64,000 nt of DNA from Chitinophaga rhizosphaerae (GTDB lineage: Bacteria; Bacteroidota; Bacteroidia; Chitinophagales; Chitinophagaceae): assembly GCF_003958645.1 (NCBI RefSeq), contig NZ_RXLO01000006.1:1-64000 (forward strand), in the 5' to 3' direction. The notes under the pieces are model-generated. The model did no database searches and was not told the DNA's origin. It saw nothing but the letters and a program-made list of their open reading frames with translations. This document shows positions 7,538 through 16,245 of the stretch, in pieces. Each line of letters begins with the position of its first letter. Position 1 is the stretch's first letter. The translations under genes and the position numbers were made by a program.

Positions 7538-9724
7538 ATGCGAAAACGTTACCACTGGCTTATTGGCCTGCTATTAAGCTGTACCGGCGCCTCGGCCATC
7601 GATCGCAACGTGTCTAACATGACCGCGCTCAACGCCGCCATTTCGGCTGCGCAACCCGGCGACCGTATCATTTTACAGAACGGCACCTGGAACAATGCCG
7701 CCATCACCTTCAGTTCCTCCGGCACTTCAACCGCCGCTATCGAAATGCGCGCCCAAACGCCCGGAGGCGTCACGTTCACGGGGAACTCCACCCTCAACGT
7801 CACCGGCACCTACCTGGTGGTCCGGGGATTCAAATGGACCAACGGCACCGTCACCGGCAATGTAGTCACCATCCGCGGCAGCTACAACCGCATCACACAG
7901 TGCGCCATCATCCACTTCAATTCCGGATCGAAATGGATGGTGCTCGACGGGCTTCGCGCCCGCCTCGACCATTGCCATTTCGAAGGCAAAAACACCGCAG
8001 ACCCCACCCTGCAGATCGAAGTGCGCGATCAAACCGCCGACTACCATGTGGTGGAATACAACCACTTTTCCCGCCGTCCGCCGCTGGGCGCAAATGGCGG
8101 AGAAACCGTTAGGGTGGGCTATTCCGGGCAGATGGACAATATCTCGCGGACGCTCTTCCAATACAACCTCTTCCGCGAATGCGACGGCGAAAACGAGATC
8201 ATTTCCAACAAAAGCGCGGAAAACCTCTATCGCTTCAATACTTTCCGCCGCTCGGAGGGCCAGTTCTGCTTCCGCCATGGCGACCGCAACGTGCTCTACG
8301 CCAACTGGTTCCTCGGTGAAGGAAAGGCCAAAACCGGCGGCGTGCGCGTCATCGGTTCGCAGAACTATATCATCAATAACTTCTTCTACGGCCTGGATGC
8401 GGCCAATTCAACCGGCGATGCGGTGATCATCCTTCAAAAAGGACAGGATTACCCGGCCGGGGAAGTCCGCTACAACCCGAGGATCAACGGCTGCGTGATC
8501 GCTTACAACACCATCGGTGAATTCACCAGCGGCCGCGCCATCGATCTGAACAACGGCTCCCGGCCGCTTTCGCCCACCGGCGTGAAAGTCGCCAACAACG
8601 TGGTCGTAGACGCCAATCAATCGCTTGTAGCCAACAACCTCACCGGGTCAGAAACCTGGCAGGGGAACATTTTCTCCGGCACCCTCGGCATTACGAACCC
8701 CGGCGGTATCACCATCGCCAACCCGCAACTGGAATCGGCGGGCAGCTGGCGCATCGGCGCGTCCAGCCCGGCCATAGACGCCGGCGTTGGCGGATGGGGC
8801 GGCGTGCTCGATATTTCCGGATTGCCGGTAGACGTCAATGTATCGTTCGATATCGACGGGCAGGCGCGCACTTCTTCCAAAGACGCTGGGGCCGATGAGC
8901 GCGTGTCCGGAACGGTCACCAATCATCCGCTCGACTCGATGGACGTTGGGCCGGCCTGGATGGGCGGTCCTCCCGACCCGGACGCTCCTCCCGCATTGGC
9001 CAACCTCGCCCTCAACAAATCCGTAACGGCCAGCAGTCAGCCCCAGCCGGAAAACCCTGCCAGCTCGGCGGTAGACGGCGATGTGAACACCCGCTGGTCG
9101 GCCAGCGGATACCCGCAATGGCTGGAAGTGGACCTGGGCGCGGTGTACGATATTTCGAAAACGGAAGTGGTTTGCTTCAACGACCGCGCCTATCAATTCA
9201 CCATCCAAGCCAAAACCACGGCTGGCGGCAGTTTCACACAAATCGTGAACCGTTCCGCCAATACCACGCCCGGAACGGTGGCTTCACCGATCACGGATAA
9301 TTTCAGTCCTGTGGCGGCGCGGTACGTACGCATCAACGTGACCGGTGCGGCGGATTATACCGGCACCTGGGCGAGTATTTCGGAGCTGCGCGTGTTCGGG
9401 GAAACCGGTGGCGGCGGGGCATTGATGCAGGCAAAAATGGATGACGGGACGGGGGGACCGTCGAAGGAAGTGAAGCTGGAAGTATATCCCAATCCCATAT
9501 CCGGCACGGCTTCCACGATAAGATACTCCCTTCCGAAAGCCGGGAACGTGCTGATTTCGGTCTATAACATTAACGGACAAACGCAAACATTGCTTAACGC
9601 ACGCCAGGAAGCCGGCGAGCATACGCTACGCTGGCCGCAGACGCCGCAACCTTCGGGCGTGTACATCCTGCGGCTGCAATCCGGGCGCATGGACAGGCAG
9701 GTGCGCCTGGTGGTAGCGCGATAA
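7538..9724 (+). CDS. Secreted PL6 polysaccharide lyase (alginate lyase/chondroitinase B family) with CBM and T9SS domain
   Basis: Cleaves uronic-acid polysaccharides by beta-elimination. Signal peptide 1-20; right-handed beta-helix PL6 domain ~21-440 with the catalytic pair of the family visible as Lys225 (NEIISNKS) and Arg246 (FCFRHGD), and the conserved NGGETVRVG at ~187-195. Residues ~490-635 form an F5/8 type C (discoidin/CBM32) module (NLALNKSVTAS, AVDGDVNTRWSA). The last ~75 residues (KLEVYPNPISG onward) are a T9SS type A sorting domain, so the enzyme is exported through the outer membrane. Alginate versus dermatan/chondroitin sulfate cannot be settled by eye. A LacI-type operator upstream implies sugar-responsive control. 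Confidence 0.9.
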   Translation: MRKRYHWLIGLLLSCTGASAIDRNVSNMTALNAAISAAQPGDRIILQNGTWNNAAITFSSSGTSTAAIEMRAQTPGGVTFTGNSTLNVTGTYLVVRGFKWTNGTVTGNVVTIRGSYNRITQCAIIHFNSGSKWMVLDGLRARLDHCHFEGKNTADPTLQIEVRDQTADYHVVEYNHFSRRPPLGANGGETVRVGYSGQMDNISRTLFQYNLFRECDGENEIISNKSAENLYRFNTFRRSEGQFCFRHGDRNVLYANWFLGEGKAKTGGVRVIGSQNYIINNFFYGLDAANSTGDAVIILQKGQDYPAGEVRYNPRINGCVIAYNTIGEFTSGRAIDLNNGSRPLSPTGVKVANNVVVDANQSLVANNLTGSETWQGNIFSGTLGITNPGGITIANPQLESAGSWRIGASSPAIDAGVGGWGGVLDISGLPVDVNVSFDIDGQARTSSKDAGADERVSGTVTNHPLDSMDVGPAWMGGPPDPDAPPALANLALNKSVTASSQPQPENPASSAVDGDVNTRWSASGYPQWLEVDLGAVYDISKTEVVCFNDRAYQFTIQAKTTAGGSFTQIVNRSANTTPGTVASPITDNFSPVAARYVRINVTGAADYTGTWASISELRVFGETGGGGALMQAKMDDGTGGPSKEVKLEVYPNPISGTASTIRYSLPKAGNVLISVYNINGQTQTLLNARQEAGEHTLRWPQTPQPSGVYILRLQSGRMDRQVRLVVAR

Positions 9725-9810
9725 AAACTGAAGGTTACAACGAAAGTCAACGGGGTGCGGTTGATATTACCGGCCCCGTTGTTTATCTTGATACAAATTC
9801 CACCCATTTT

Positions 9811-10989
9811 ATGACCCTTTCCCAAAGAATCGCGTCGATAGACATTACCCGTGCCCTGACCATGACGCTCATGATCTTCGTCAACGACCTCTGGACCCTG
9901 CACGACATTCCCCTGTGGCTCGAACACACCCAGCCGCGGGAAGACGGCATGGGCCTGGCAGACACCGTGTTCCCGGCATTCCTGTTCATCGTAGGCATGA
10001 GCATTCCTTATGCCGTGGCCAACCGTGTCAAAAAGGGCGATGGTACCTGGGCGCTCGTCCGCCATGCGCTGGAACGCGGGATCGGCTTGCTCGTGATGGG
10101 GCTGGTACTGGTGAACGGGGAATACCTGAACGAGGGGGCAACCGGTCTTTCGCGCGGGGTGTGGAACGCCATCGCCTGCACTTCCTTCATCCTCATCTGG
10201 AATCAATATCCGGCCAGCTGGCCGAATGTCCGCAAATACGTGCTCAAAGCGATCGGCATCGCCGGGTTGCTGTTGCTGGTCAGCGTTTGCCGCGGCGGTG
10301 AGCAGGCGCAGGGATTTTCGACGTATTGGTGGGGGATTTTGGGGTTGATCGGATGGGCTTACCTCGTGGGGGCGCTTGCTTTCATCATCGGCAAAGGTAA
10401 AATCGGCGCCGTACTGGGCGTTTGGCTCGTGTGTATGGCTTTCAACATGGCAGCGCACGCCGGATTCATCGCGGAAGATCATCCGCTCCGGCGTTTCCTG
10501 GCCCCGGTGGGCGACGGCGGACTGGCGGCGCTGGTGCTTGGGGGAACGGTGGCTTCCATTCTTTTCCGGGACTTCGTGGAGAAAGGGCGACGCATTCCCG
10601 TTATCGGATGGTTAACCGGCATAGCATTGGGGCTCCTGGCGGTGGGGATCGCGACGCGGCCGGTGTGGGGCATTTCAAAAGTGATGGTGACGCCAAGCTG
10701 GGTATATATCTGCAGCGCGATTACATTGCTCGTGTTTACGCTGGTATACTGGATCGCGGACCTGAAAGGGAAAGGGGGAGTTTTCAGGACCATTAAACCT
10801 GCGGGGACAGACACGTTGCTGTGTTACCTGATGCCTTATTATGCCTATGCCTTGATGGGCGCACTGTCGGTCCCGATGATGTTCCCCTGGGGCGGGGCGC
10901 CCGGGCTGTTGAAATCGCTCGCCTTCGCGCTGATAATCGTTCAACTGACCGGATGGATCAGCAAACGGGGAATCCGGCTGAAACTGTAA
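9811..10989 (+). CDS. DUF5009 family membrane protein (HGSNAT/NagX-like acyltransferase)
   Basis: A 392-residue polytopic membrane protein with about ten hydrophobic segments. The N-terminus (RIASIDITRALTMTLMIFVN, then GLADTVFPAFLFIVGMSI) is the signature of the DUF1624/DUF5009 family related to human heparan-alpha-glucosaminide N-acetyltransferase. Family members are thought to acetylate amino sugars across the membrane, but the acceptor here is unknown. It lies between the PL6 lyase and an epimerase-like gene, both on the same strand, and is likely part of the same glycan-processing group. Its stop codon overlaps a TAnnTTTG box of the next gene. Confidence 0.8.
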   Translation: MTLSQRIASIDITRALTMTLMIFVNDLWTLHDIPLWLEHTQPREDGMGLADTVFPAFLFIVGMSIPYAVANRVKKGDGTWALVRHALERGIGLLVMGLVLVNGEYLNEGATGLSRGVWNAIACTSFILIWNQYPASWPNVRKYVLKAIGIAGLLLLVSVCRGGEQAQGFSTYWWGILGLIGWAYLVGALAFIIGKGKIGAVLGVWLVCMAFNMAAHAGFIAEDHPLRRFLAPVGDGGLAALVLGGTVASILFRDFVEKGRRIPVIGWLTGIALGLLAVGIATRPVWGISKVMVTPSWVYICSAITLLVFTLVYWIADLKGKGGVFRTIKPAGTDTLLCYLMPYYAYALMGALSVPMMFPWGGAPGLLKSLAFALIIVQLTGWISKRGIRLKL

Positions 10990-10994
10990 ATTTG
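10987..10994 (+). promoter_or_regulatory. TAnnTTTG -7 box directly before the epimerase start
   Basis: TAAATTTG ends four bases before the ATG at 10999 and overlaps the stop codon of the preceding gene. With the Bacteroidota promoter spacing, transcription would start at or next to the ATG, giving a leaderless mRNA. No convincing -33 TTTG box is visible, so this is tentative. Confidence 0.4.
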
Positions 10995-10998
10995 TAGC

Positions 10999-11868
10999 AT
11001 GACTACTATCGACAATGAGATCCTGAGCGTCCAGATCAGCCCGAAAGGTGCGGAACTGCAAGCTATCCAACGGAAAGACAATCATCTGGAATACCTCTGG
11101 AGCGGCGATGCCGCTTTCTGGGGAAAGAAAAGCCCGGTACTGTTCCCCATCGTGGGGGGATTGAAAAACAACCAGTACCGTTTCAACGGGAAAACGTACG
11201 AACTGGGCCGCCATGGCTTCGCAAGAGATAAAATCTTTGAATTGACGGAGCAGACGCCGCATTCGGCGACGTTCGTATTGACGGACGATGGAGACACCCT
11301 GGCCCGCTACCCCTTCCCTTTCACATTGAGCATCCGGTATGCGGTGAACGACGCCACGCTGACCGTCCGCTACACCGTGCAAAATACCGGCGACCAGCCC
11401 ATGTATTTCTCGATCGGGGCGCATCCTGCTTTCAGGGTGCCACTGGCGGAGGGGACGCATTACCATGACTATGCGCTTCACTTCAATGCGCCAGAAAACG
11501 CAGCCCTGTGGCCGCTTTCGCCCGAAGGGCAAATCCTCGACGAACCGGTGGCGTACTTCGACAATTCGCAGGAACTTCCGCTTACAAAAGAACTGTTTTT
11601 GAAGGATGCGCTCGTTTTCAAACACCTCGCGTCCAACGCCATTTCCCTCCGCAGCGACAAAACGCCGCACGGGCTCGAGCTGCGGTTCCCGGGGTTCCCG
11701 TATATGGGGATCTGGGCCGCTCCCAATGCCGATTTCGTGTGCATCGAGCCGTGGTACGGGATCGCAGACCATGTGAGCGCCAGCGGAGACATCACCCGGA
11801 AGGAAGGAATCATCGAACTGGCTCCCGAAGCGATCTTCCAACGGGAATGGTCGGCTGTTTTTTTCTAA
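10999..11868 (+). CDS. Aldose 1-epimerase family protein (LacX-like)
   Basis: A 289-residue beta-sandwich mutarotase-superfamily protein without a signal peptide. Motifs typical of the LacX/YeaD-like branch are present: NQYRFNGKTYELGRHGFAR at ~57-75, FSIGAHPAFRVP in the middle and CIEPWYGIADH near the C-terminus, where a glutamate sits as in catalytic epimerases. It is distinct from the GalM-type lipoprotein at the window start. It lies ten bases after the DUF5009 gene and is probably co-transcribed, though a separate start is possible. The exact sugar is unknown. Confidence 0.85.
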   Translation: MTTIDNEILSVQISPKGAELQAIQRKDNHLEYLWSGDAAFWGKKSPVLFPIVGGLKNNQYRFNGKTYELGRHGFARDKIFELTEQTPHSATFVLTDDGDTLARYPFPFTLSIRYAVNDATLTVRYTVQNTGDQPMYFSIGAHPAFRVPLAEGTHYHDYALHFNAPENAALWPLSPEGQILDEPVAYFDNSQELPLTKELFLKDALVFKHLASNAISLRSDKTPHGLELRFPGFPYMGIWAAPNADFVCIEPWYGIADHVSASGDITRKEGIIELAPEAIFQREWSAVFF

Positions 11869-12047
11869 CTCCCCGTTGTTAAAATTTTAAGCGTTTTTCC
11901 GGCTGCCGCCAGTCGGAAACTCCCCTATTTGCCTGCTAACCAATTCGTTTGTGAGAAGGTGTCGTAACATGTATTAACATTTTAACCAGCCCGAATTCCC
12001 TTAATTGCGTTCGTTAATGCATTGTTAATCTAATACACCTACCCCCC

Positions 12048-14138
12048 ATGTCTATTTTCGATTACCCAAGGATCAATTTCAAGGGCCTGATTTCTATTAA
12101 CGTAGGCACTGCGAACAATGACGATTATTCCGGCGAGCAGTTCGCCTCCGGCCCTTACGCCGGGCAACCCGTCCGCCTTGCCGATTCTGCCAGCGTACAA
12201 CCCATGATCTACGGCATGACCGACGATGCCTGGGTGAACTGGGCCATCACCCCGCTCGGCGTCTACAATCCACCGCCCTCCAACCCTTGCGCCACCACCG
12301 CCAAGCGGTTCGAAGGCGAAAGGCCCGCCCCCTCCGCGGATTTCGCGGCCAACGACACTATTTTCCCCGGGGAATGGAACTATTACGGCGATATGGGACT
12401 GGATATGATCGGCGTGAACGTCACCGGCATCAACGACCCGAACAACGTTATGCCCCCTTCCCTGAAAAGCCAGATCTCCGTGGCCCAGCTATCGTTCCTC
12501 AACCGCACCGGCCCCAACGGGAGAAGCACGGGCATGGTGATCGACATCAACCCGGAAGACCCGACCAACACCCAACTCTACACCGATTTTATCAGTCTCA
12601 TCGCGGGCGACACGGCCGTTTTCACCGGCAAACCCTCGAAAGGCATGACCCGCTGGATCAACTTCTTTAAAAACGCCGCACTTACCGGCCCCAACGGCGC
12701 CTCGGCCATGTTCCAGTGCGTGATCCCGCTCAGCGAACTGACAGGGCAGCCGATTCTGCAGGGAATGCCGGCCACTTCTCCCACGAAAGACCGCAAACCA
12801 CTGGCAGGCATCGTTTGCCGGTTCACCATTTTCCGGCCATTACAGAAAATCAACGTCTTCAAATACAAAGGCCAGGCGTACATTGACCAAATGAACGCCC
12901 TGTACGCCGTGCAGGGTACGAACCCGGATTTCCTGGAAATCCAGGGCACCGTGGCCCCCTGGTTCGAAGGCGACGCCACTTCGCAAACCACCGGCCGCTA
13001 CCTCGAACCGCAGAAATTCCCCTGGCCCACAGGATGGGCCGGCAACCGGATGGGCCTTCCCATGATGCAGACGCCACCGGCGATCCTTTATTACCGGAAC
13101 AGCGACAACACCTTCAAAGTGGCCCCGCAAATCTCGCTCGATCTGTCGCCCGTATTGCCGGACCTGTACCAGGGAAACTACGATCCCTTGATCACCGGGA
13201 ACAACCCCAAATTCAACCTGGGCACCATTTCCCTCATCATCGGCGACCCCGCCGACCCAACTTCCTCCAACAACCAGGTTCTCGGCCAGATCAATTATAT
13301 GGACGTGCGGCAGAACGACGGCAACGGCTGGATTTTCGACTTTACCTGGAACGCGTTCATCAATGCCAGGGTAGATGCCGGCCAGCCTTTTTTCCTGTAC
13401 TGCACCGGCTCGCAGGGCGTGAACCAGGTTATCCACGTCGAGAAACCCCTGTTCCTGTTTTCTGAAACATCCGGTGTATATGCCGAACAGAATACGGTGA
13501 ACCCCAACGCCACCACCACCCAGTTCCGAGACTATGGCCCCGGCACGGTGCCCATTTCCTTCATCGGCTACAAGAACGGTGAAAAGCTCAACAACAACGG
13601 CGGGTACAATTACCAGCTCTGGTATTACGACACCACGCCCAACCAGGCACCGGGCAACGCCGTCAAACTGCAGGACAATTACAACCTCGGCGATCCCATC
13701 TCACTGCCGGTTAGCAAAAAAGGGAATGTCCTCGTCACCTGCACCACGAGCGACAACCCGCCGCCTTCGTGTTACGCGGAGTTCAACCCGCTGACTGGGT
13801 CCATCATCAACGTGCGGGTGTTGCCGAACGATGAAGATTATTCGCAGTACTACAAAGATCCCGGATCGCCGCAGCCTACCGGTAACGACAAGCTGACCTG
13901 GGACGTGGTGTACACCAAAGTGCTGCGGAATTATTACCTGCTCTACCCGGCCATGAGCAAGGTGGTGAAGCTCAACGACCCCAATATCTGGAAAGACCCT
14001 GTGATGGCGCGTGCGCTGATGGACAGGATCAGTCTTCCGCAATGGGCGAATTCGGTAGCGATGCCCAGGACCCGCGACCTGTCCGAATCCCGCCGCAAAC
14101 TGCTTACGGCATGGTGCCTCAAAGTCATTAACCCCTAA
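12048..14138 (+). CDS. VioB N-terminal-like protein lacking the ferritin-like domain
   Basis: A 696-residue protein with no signal peptide. Its opening, MSIFDYPRINFKG then TANND, closely resembles what I recall of the start of VioB, the iminophenyl-pyruvate dimer synthase of violacein biosynthesis (MSILDFPRIHFRG). The C-terminal part (YYLLYPAMSKV, later PRTRDLSESRRKLL) resembles the VioB segment with YPFMSDKV and PSTREL. In VioB a C-terminal ferritin-like domain of roughly 300 residues follows; here the protein stops at that junction. The similarity is from memory and unaligned. The next gene, 11 bases on, encodes a secreted Kelch protein and is likely co-transcribed. Function unknown; pigment synthesis should not be assumed. 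Confidence 0.6.
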   Translation: MSIFDYPRINFKGLISINVGTANNDDYSGEQFASGPYAGQPVRLADSASVQPMIYGMTDDAWVNWAITPLGVYNPPPSNPCATTAKRFEGERPAPSADFAANDTIFPGEWNYYGDMGLDMIGVNVTGINDPNNVMPPSLKSQISVAQLSFLNRTGPNGRSTGMVIDINPEDPTNTQLYTDFISLIAGDTAVFTGKPSKGMTRWINFFKNAALTGPNGASAMFQCVIPLSELTGQPILQGMPATSPTKDRKPLAGIVCRFTIFRPLQKINVFKYKGQAYIDQMNALYAVQGTNPDFLEIQGTVAPWFEGDATSQTTGRYLEPQKFPWPTGWAGNRMGLPMMQTPPAILYYRNSDNTFKVAPQISLDLSPVLPDLYQGNYDPLITGNNPKFNLGTISLIIGDPADPTSSNNQVLGQINYMDVRQNDGNGWIFDFTWNAFINARVDAGQPFFLYCTGSQGVNQVIHVEKPLFLFSETSGVYAEQNTVNPNATTTQFRDYGPGTVPISFIGYKNGEKLNNNGGYNYQLWYYDTTPNQAPGNAVKLQDNYNLGDPISLPVSKKGNVLVTCTTSDNPPPSCYAEFNPLTGSIINVRVLPNDEDYSQYYKDPGSPQPTGNDKLTWDVVYTKVLRNYYLLYPAMSKVVKLNDPNIWKDPVMARALMDRISLPQWANSVAMPRTRDLSESRRKLLTAWCLKVINP

Positions 14139-14149
14139 AACTTAACTCC

Positions 14150-15472
14150 ATGAAACAATTGATATTCGGCCTGTTGCTTTGCGGCTGTCTGCAAGCCACT
14201 GCACAGGCGCCTTACACCATCACATTGAAGAAAGCCGCGAACCAGCCGGCGCCCGCATTGCAATCTTTCTGCATCGCCACCATGGGCAACTTATGGCTGT
14301 TGATCGGCGGGCGTACCAACGGGTTCCACGGCACTGCAGGTCCCGGTTCCACTTTTCCATCGTCTGCCTCCAACACATCGATCTGGGTAGTCGACATGAA
14401 CAGCAACAAATCCTGGAAAGGAGATATCCCATCCAACCTGCAATACCAGCTCAGTGCTACCAACATGGCATATTTCCAGGACGGTAACACGCTGTATATC
14501 ATCGGCGGGTATGGTGCCGGATGTGCCAACGACGGCTGCTACCAGACTTTTTCACAAGTGACGGCAGTGGATGTGCAACGCGTCATCGCTGCCGTACAGA
14601 ACGGTTACGGTTCGAACAATTACATCAAAACGGTCAGTGATCCGCGTATGGCCGTTACCGGTGGATATCTCGTGAAGCTGAACGACTGGTTCCACCTCGT
14701 CATGGGGCAGAATTATACCGGGAAATATTCCGGCGGGGTGACGGGAAAATATACCGAGCAGATCGCCCGGTTCAAGATCGACAACAGCGGTCCGGCCCCG
14801 GCGATCACCAATTACAGCGTGATCACGACCAGCGAGCAGTACAATGGCACCAACCAGTTCCACCGGCGCGATTATCCATCGGTAAAGATGGTGATGCCCG
14901 CCAACAGGAATGTGGGCGTGGCGGTGTTCGGCGGCGTGTTCAACAACCAGGGCGGGCCGTTCATCAACCCCGTGTATTTCCAGGATATGGGATTTAATAC
15001 CCTTGCGCAGATCGACACCAATTACAAACAACGGTTCTGCATGTACGATTGCGCGGCGATTTCCGCTTACAATTCGAATACCGGCGAAGCGTACGTGTCG
15101 TTCATCGGCGGTATTACGGACTGGTACATCGACGAGAGCGGGAATGAAGTGCCGGGCAACGCATCGAATTTCATGCCCTGGTTCAACCGCGTTTCTACGC
15201 TCGTACGTTCTTCCAATGGCACGCAGGAATATCCCCAGAAGAATGTTACCCTCCCCGGCTACATCGGGGCCAATGCGGCTTTCATCCTCAATCCGGCAAT
15301 TTCGCTGATCGACAAATCGGGAGAAGTGATCGATTACGGGAAATTACAAACCGGCAATAATCTGATCGGATGGATGTATGGCGGGATCGAAGCCACCGCG
15401 CCGCAAAGCAACGGTTTCAACCCGACCAGCGCCAGTAGCACGATTTACGAGGTATGGTTGCAGAAAAACTGA
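14150..15472 (+). CDS. Secreted Kelch-type beta-propeller protein
   Basis: A 440-residue protein with a Sec signal peptide (cleaved near QATAQA, residue ~19). Five blade-like motifs with the Kelch double glycine are visible: LWLLIGGRTNG, TLYIIGGYGAG, VAVFGGVFNN, AYVSFIGGITDWY and LIGWMYGGIEA. There is no T9SS tail and no lipobox, so it is probably periplasmic or released. It lies 11 bases after the VioB-like gene and ends at a strong terminator, which makes a two-gene unit. I do not recognise a named family; partner binding or a galactose-oxidase-like propeller role would be speculation. Confidence 0.65.
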   Translation: MKQLIFGLLLCGCLQATAQAPYTITLKKAANQPAPALQSFCIATMGNLWLLIGGRTNGFHGTAGPGSTFPSSASNTSIWVVDMNSNKSWKGDIPSNLQYQLSATNMAYFQDGNTLYIIGGYGAGCANDGCYQTFSQVTAVDVQRVIAAVQNGYGSNNYIKTVSDPRMAVTGGYLVKLNDWFHLVMGQNYTGKYSGGVTGKYTEQIARFKIDNSGPAPAITNYSVITTSEQYNGTNQFHRRDYPSVKMVMPANRNVGVAVFGGVFNNQGGPFINPVYFQDMGFNTLAQIDTNYKQRFCMYDCAAISAYNSNTGEAYVSFIGGITDWYIDESGNEVPGNASNFMPWFNRVSTLVRSSNGTQEYPQKNVTLPGYIGANAAFILNPAISLIDKSGEVIDYGKLQTGNNLIGWMYGGIEATAPQSNGFNPTSASSTIYEVWLQKN

Positions 15473-15498
15473 TCCGGAGGGTTGGTTTTTCGAAAGAA

Positions 15499-15523
15499 AG
15501 CCGCGCTTTTTTGCGCGGCTTTG
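15499..15523. terminator. Bidirectional terminator between the Kelch gene and the AlkD-like gene
   Basis: AGCCGCGC (15499-15506) pairs with GCGCGGCT (15513-15520). On the plus strand TTGCTATTT follows; on the minus strand TTTCTTTC follows. It sits between two convergent genes and can serve both. Confidence 0.8.
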
Positions 15524-15527
15524 CTAT

Positions 15528-16235
15528 TTAACATTTGAGCGTTTTCTTTTTCTTCGCCCCGCCCGGCCTCCCGCGCGATGCAGCGATGTACCCTTCGGCT
15601 TCGGGCACTTTGCAGGCCGTGTTCCCCATGTCCACCATTACCGTTCCGATTTTACGGGCCGCGGCCACTGCGGTGGCATGCGCGGCATCCACGTATGTTC
15701 CCGCGCCGATGACGAACCCGTTCATCACGTAGCGCACGCGGTTGGGCGCGCCGTGGATTTCTTTTTCGACACGTTTGAGCAATGCCAGCACTTTGGGGAC
15801 GTCGATCTGGTCGTCGGGGAGCAGGGATACCAGTCCGCCGAGCGTCGCCCATCCGCTCACGGCGATTGCCGGCGAAGGGTTGTCTATCCACGACAGCGCG
15901 ATGTTCCAGGCATCCGGATGTTCGGCCGTTACCCAGGGCACGGAATACTCGCTGATGGCGGGTGCGTTGGGCGTTTCGGCCCAGTGGCGTAGCTGTGCGG
16001 GTGTCATCAGGGCGCCGTTGGCGGCGAGGCCGGCCAGGTATTGCGCATCGTAATGCCCGGTATCGTAAAGCGCCAGGGCAAGGGCCTGGTCTTTGCGGAT
16101 CTGCTTGAGGATGATCTTCAGGTCGGAGACTTTCACGCCGGAAATGGGTTCCCGGCCGCCGTGGTTCATCAGCGTTTTCTTCGTCTGGGCCGTTCCTGCG
16201 GCGGCGATGGCCGCCATGGTTTCTGCAAGCGTCAT
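15528..16235 (-). CDS. DNA alkylation repair protein (AlkD-like, HEAT repeats)
   Basis: A 235-residue all-helical protein of the AlkC/AlkD-like family (Pfam DNA_alkylation), glycosylases that excise N3- or N7-alkylated purines using stacked HEAT-like repeats. The N-terminal GVKVSDLKIILKQI and the central WVTAEHPDAWNIALSWID stretch match this group. The basic tail (GRPGGAKKKKTLKC) is suited to DNA contact. It is the last gene of a five-gene minus-strand operon, ten bases after the pirin gene. The call rests on overall pattern; a catalytic aspartate cannot be assigned by eye. Confidence 0.8.
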   Translation of the reverse strand: MTLAETMAAIAAAGTAQTKKTLMNHGGREPISGVKVSDLKIILKQIRKDQALALALYDTGHYDAQYLAGLAANGALMTPAQLRHWAETPNAPAISEYSVPWVTAEHPDAWNIALSWIDNPSPAIAVSGWATLGGLVSLLPDDQIDVPKVLALLKRVEKEIHGAPNRVRYVMNGFVIGAGTYVDAAHATAVAAARKIGTVMVDMGNTACKVPEAEGYIAASRGRPGGAKKKKTLKC

Positions 16236-16245
16236 GGAGCAGGGT

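Noticed and set aside
12048..15472. Reading the VioB-like gene as part of a violacein pathway
   Set aside because: The ferritin-like catalytic domain and all partner enzymes are missing from the window.
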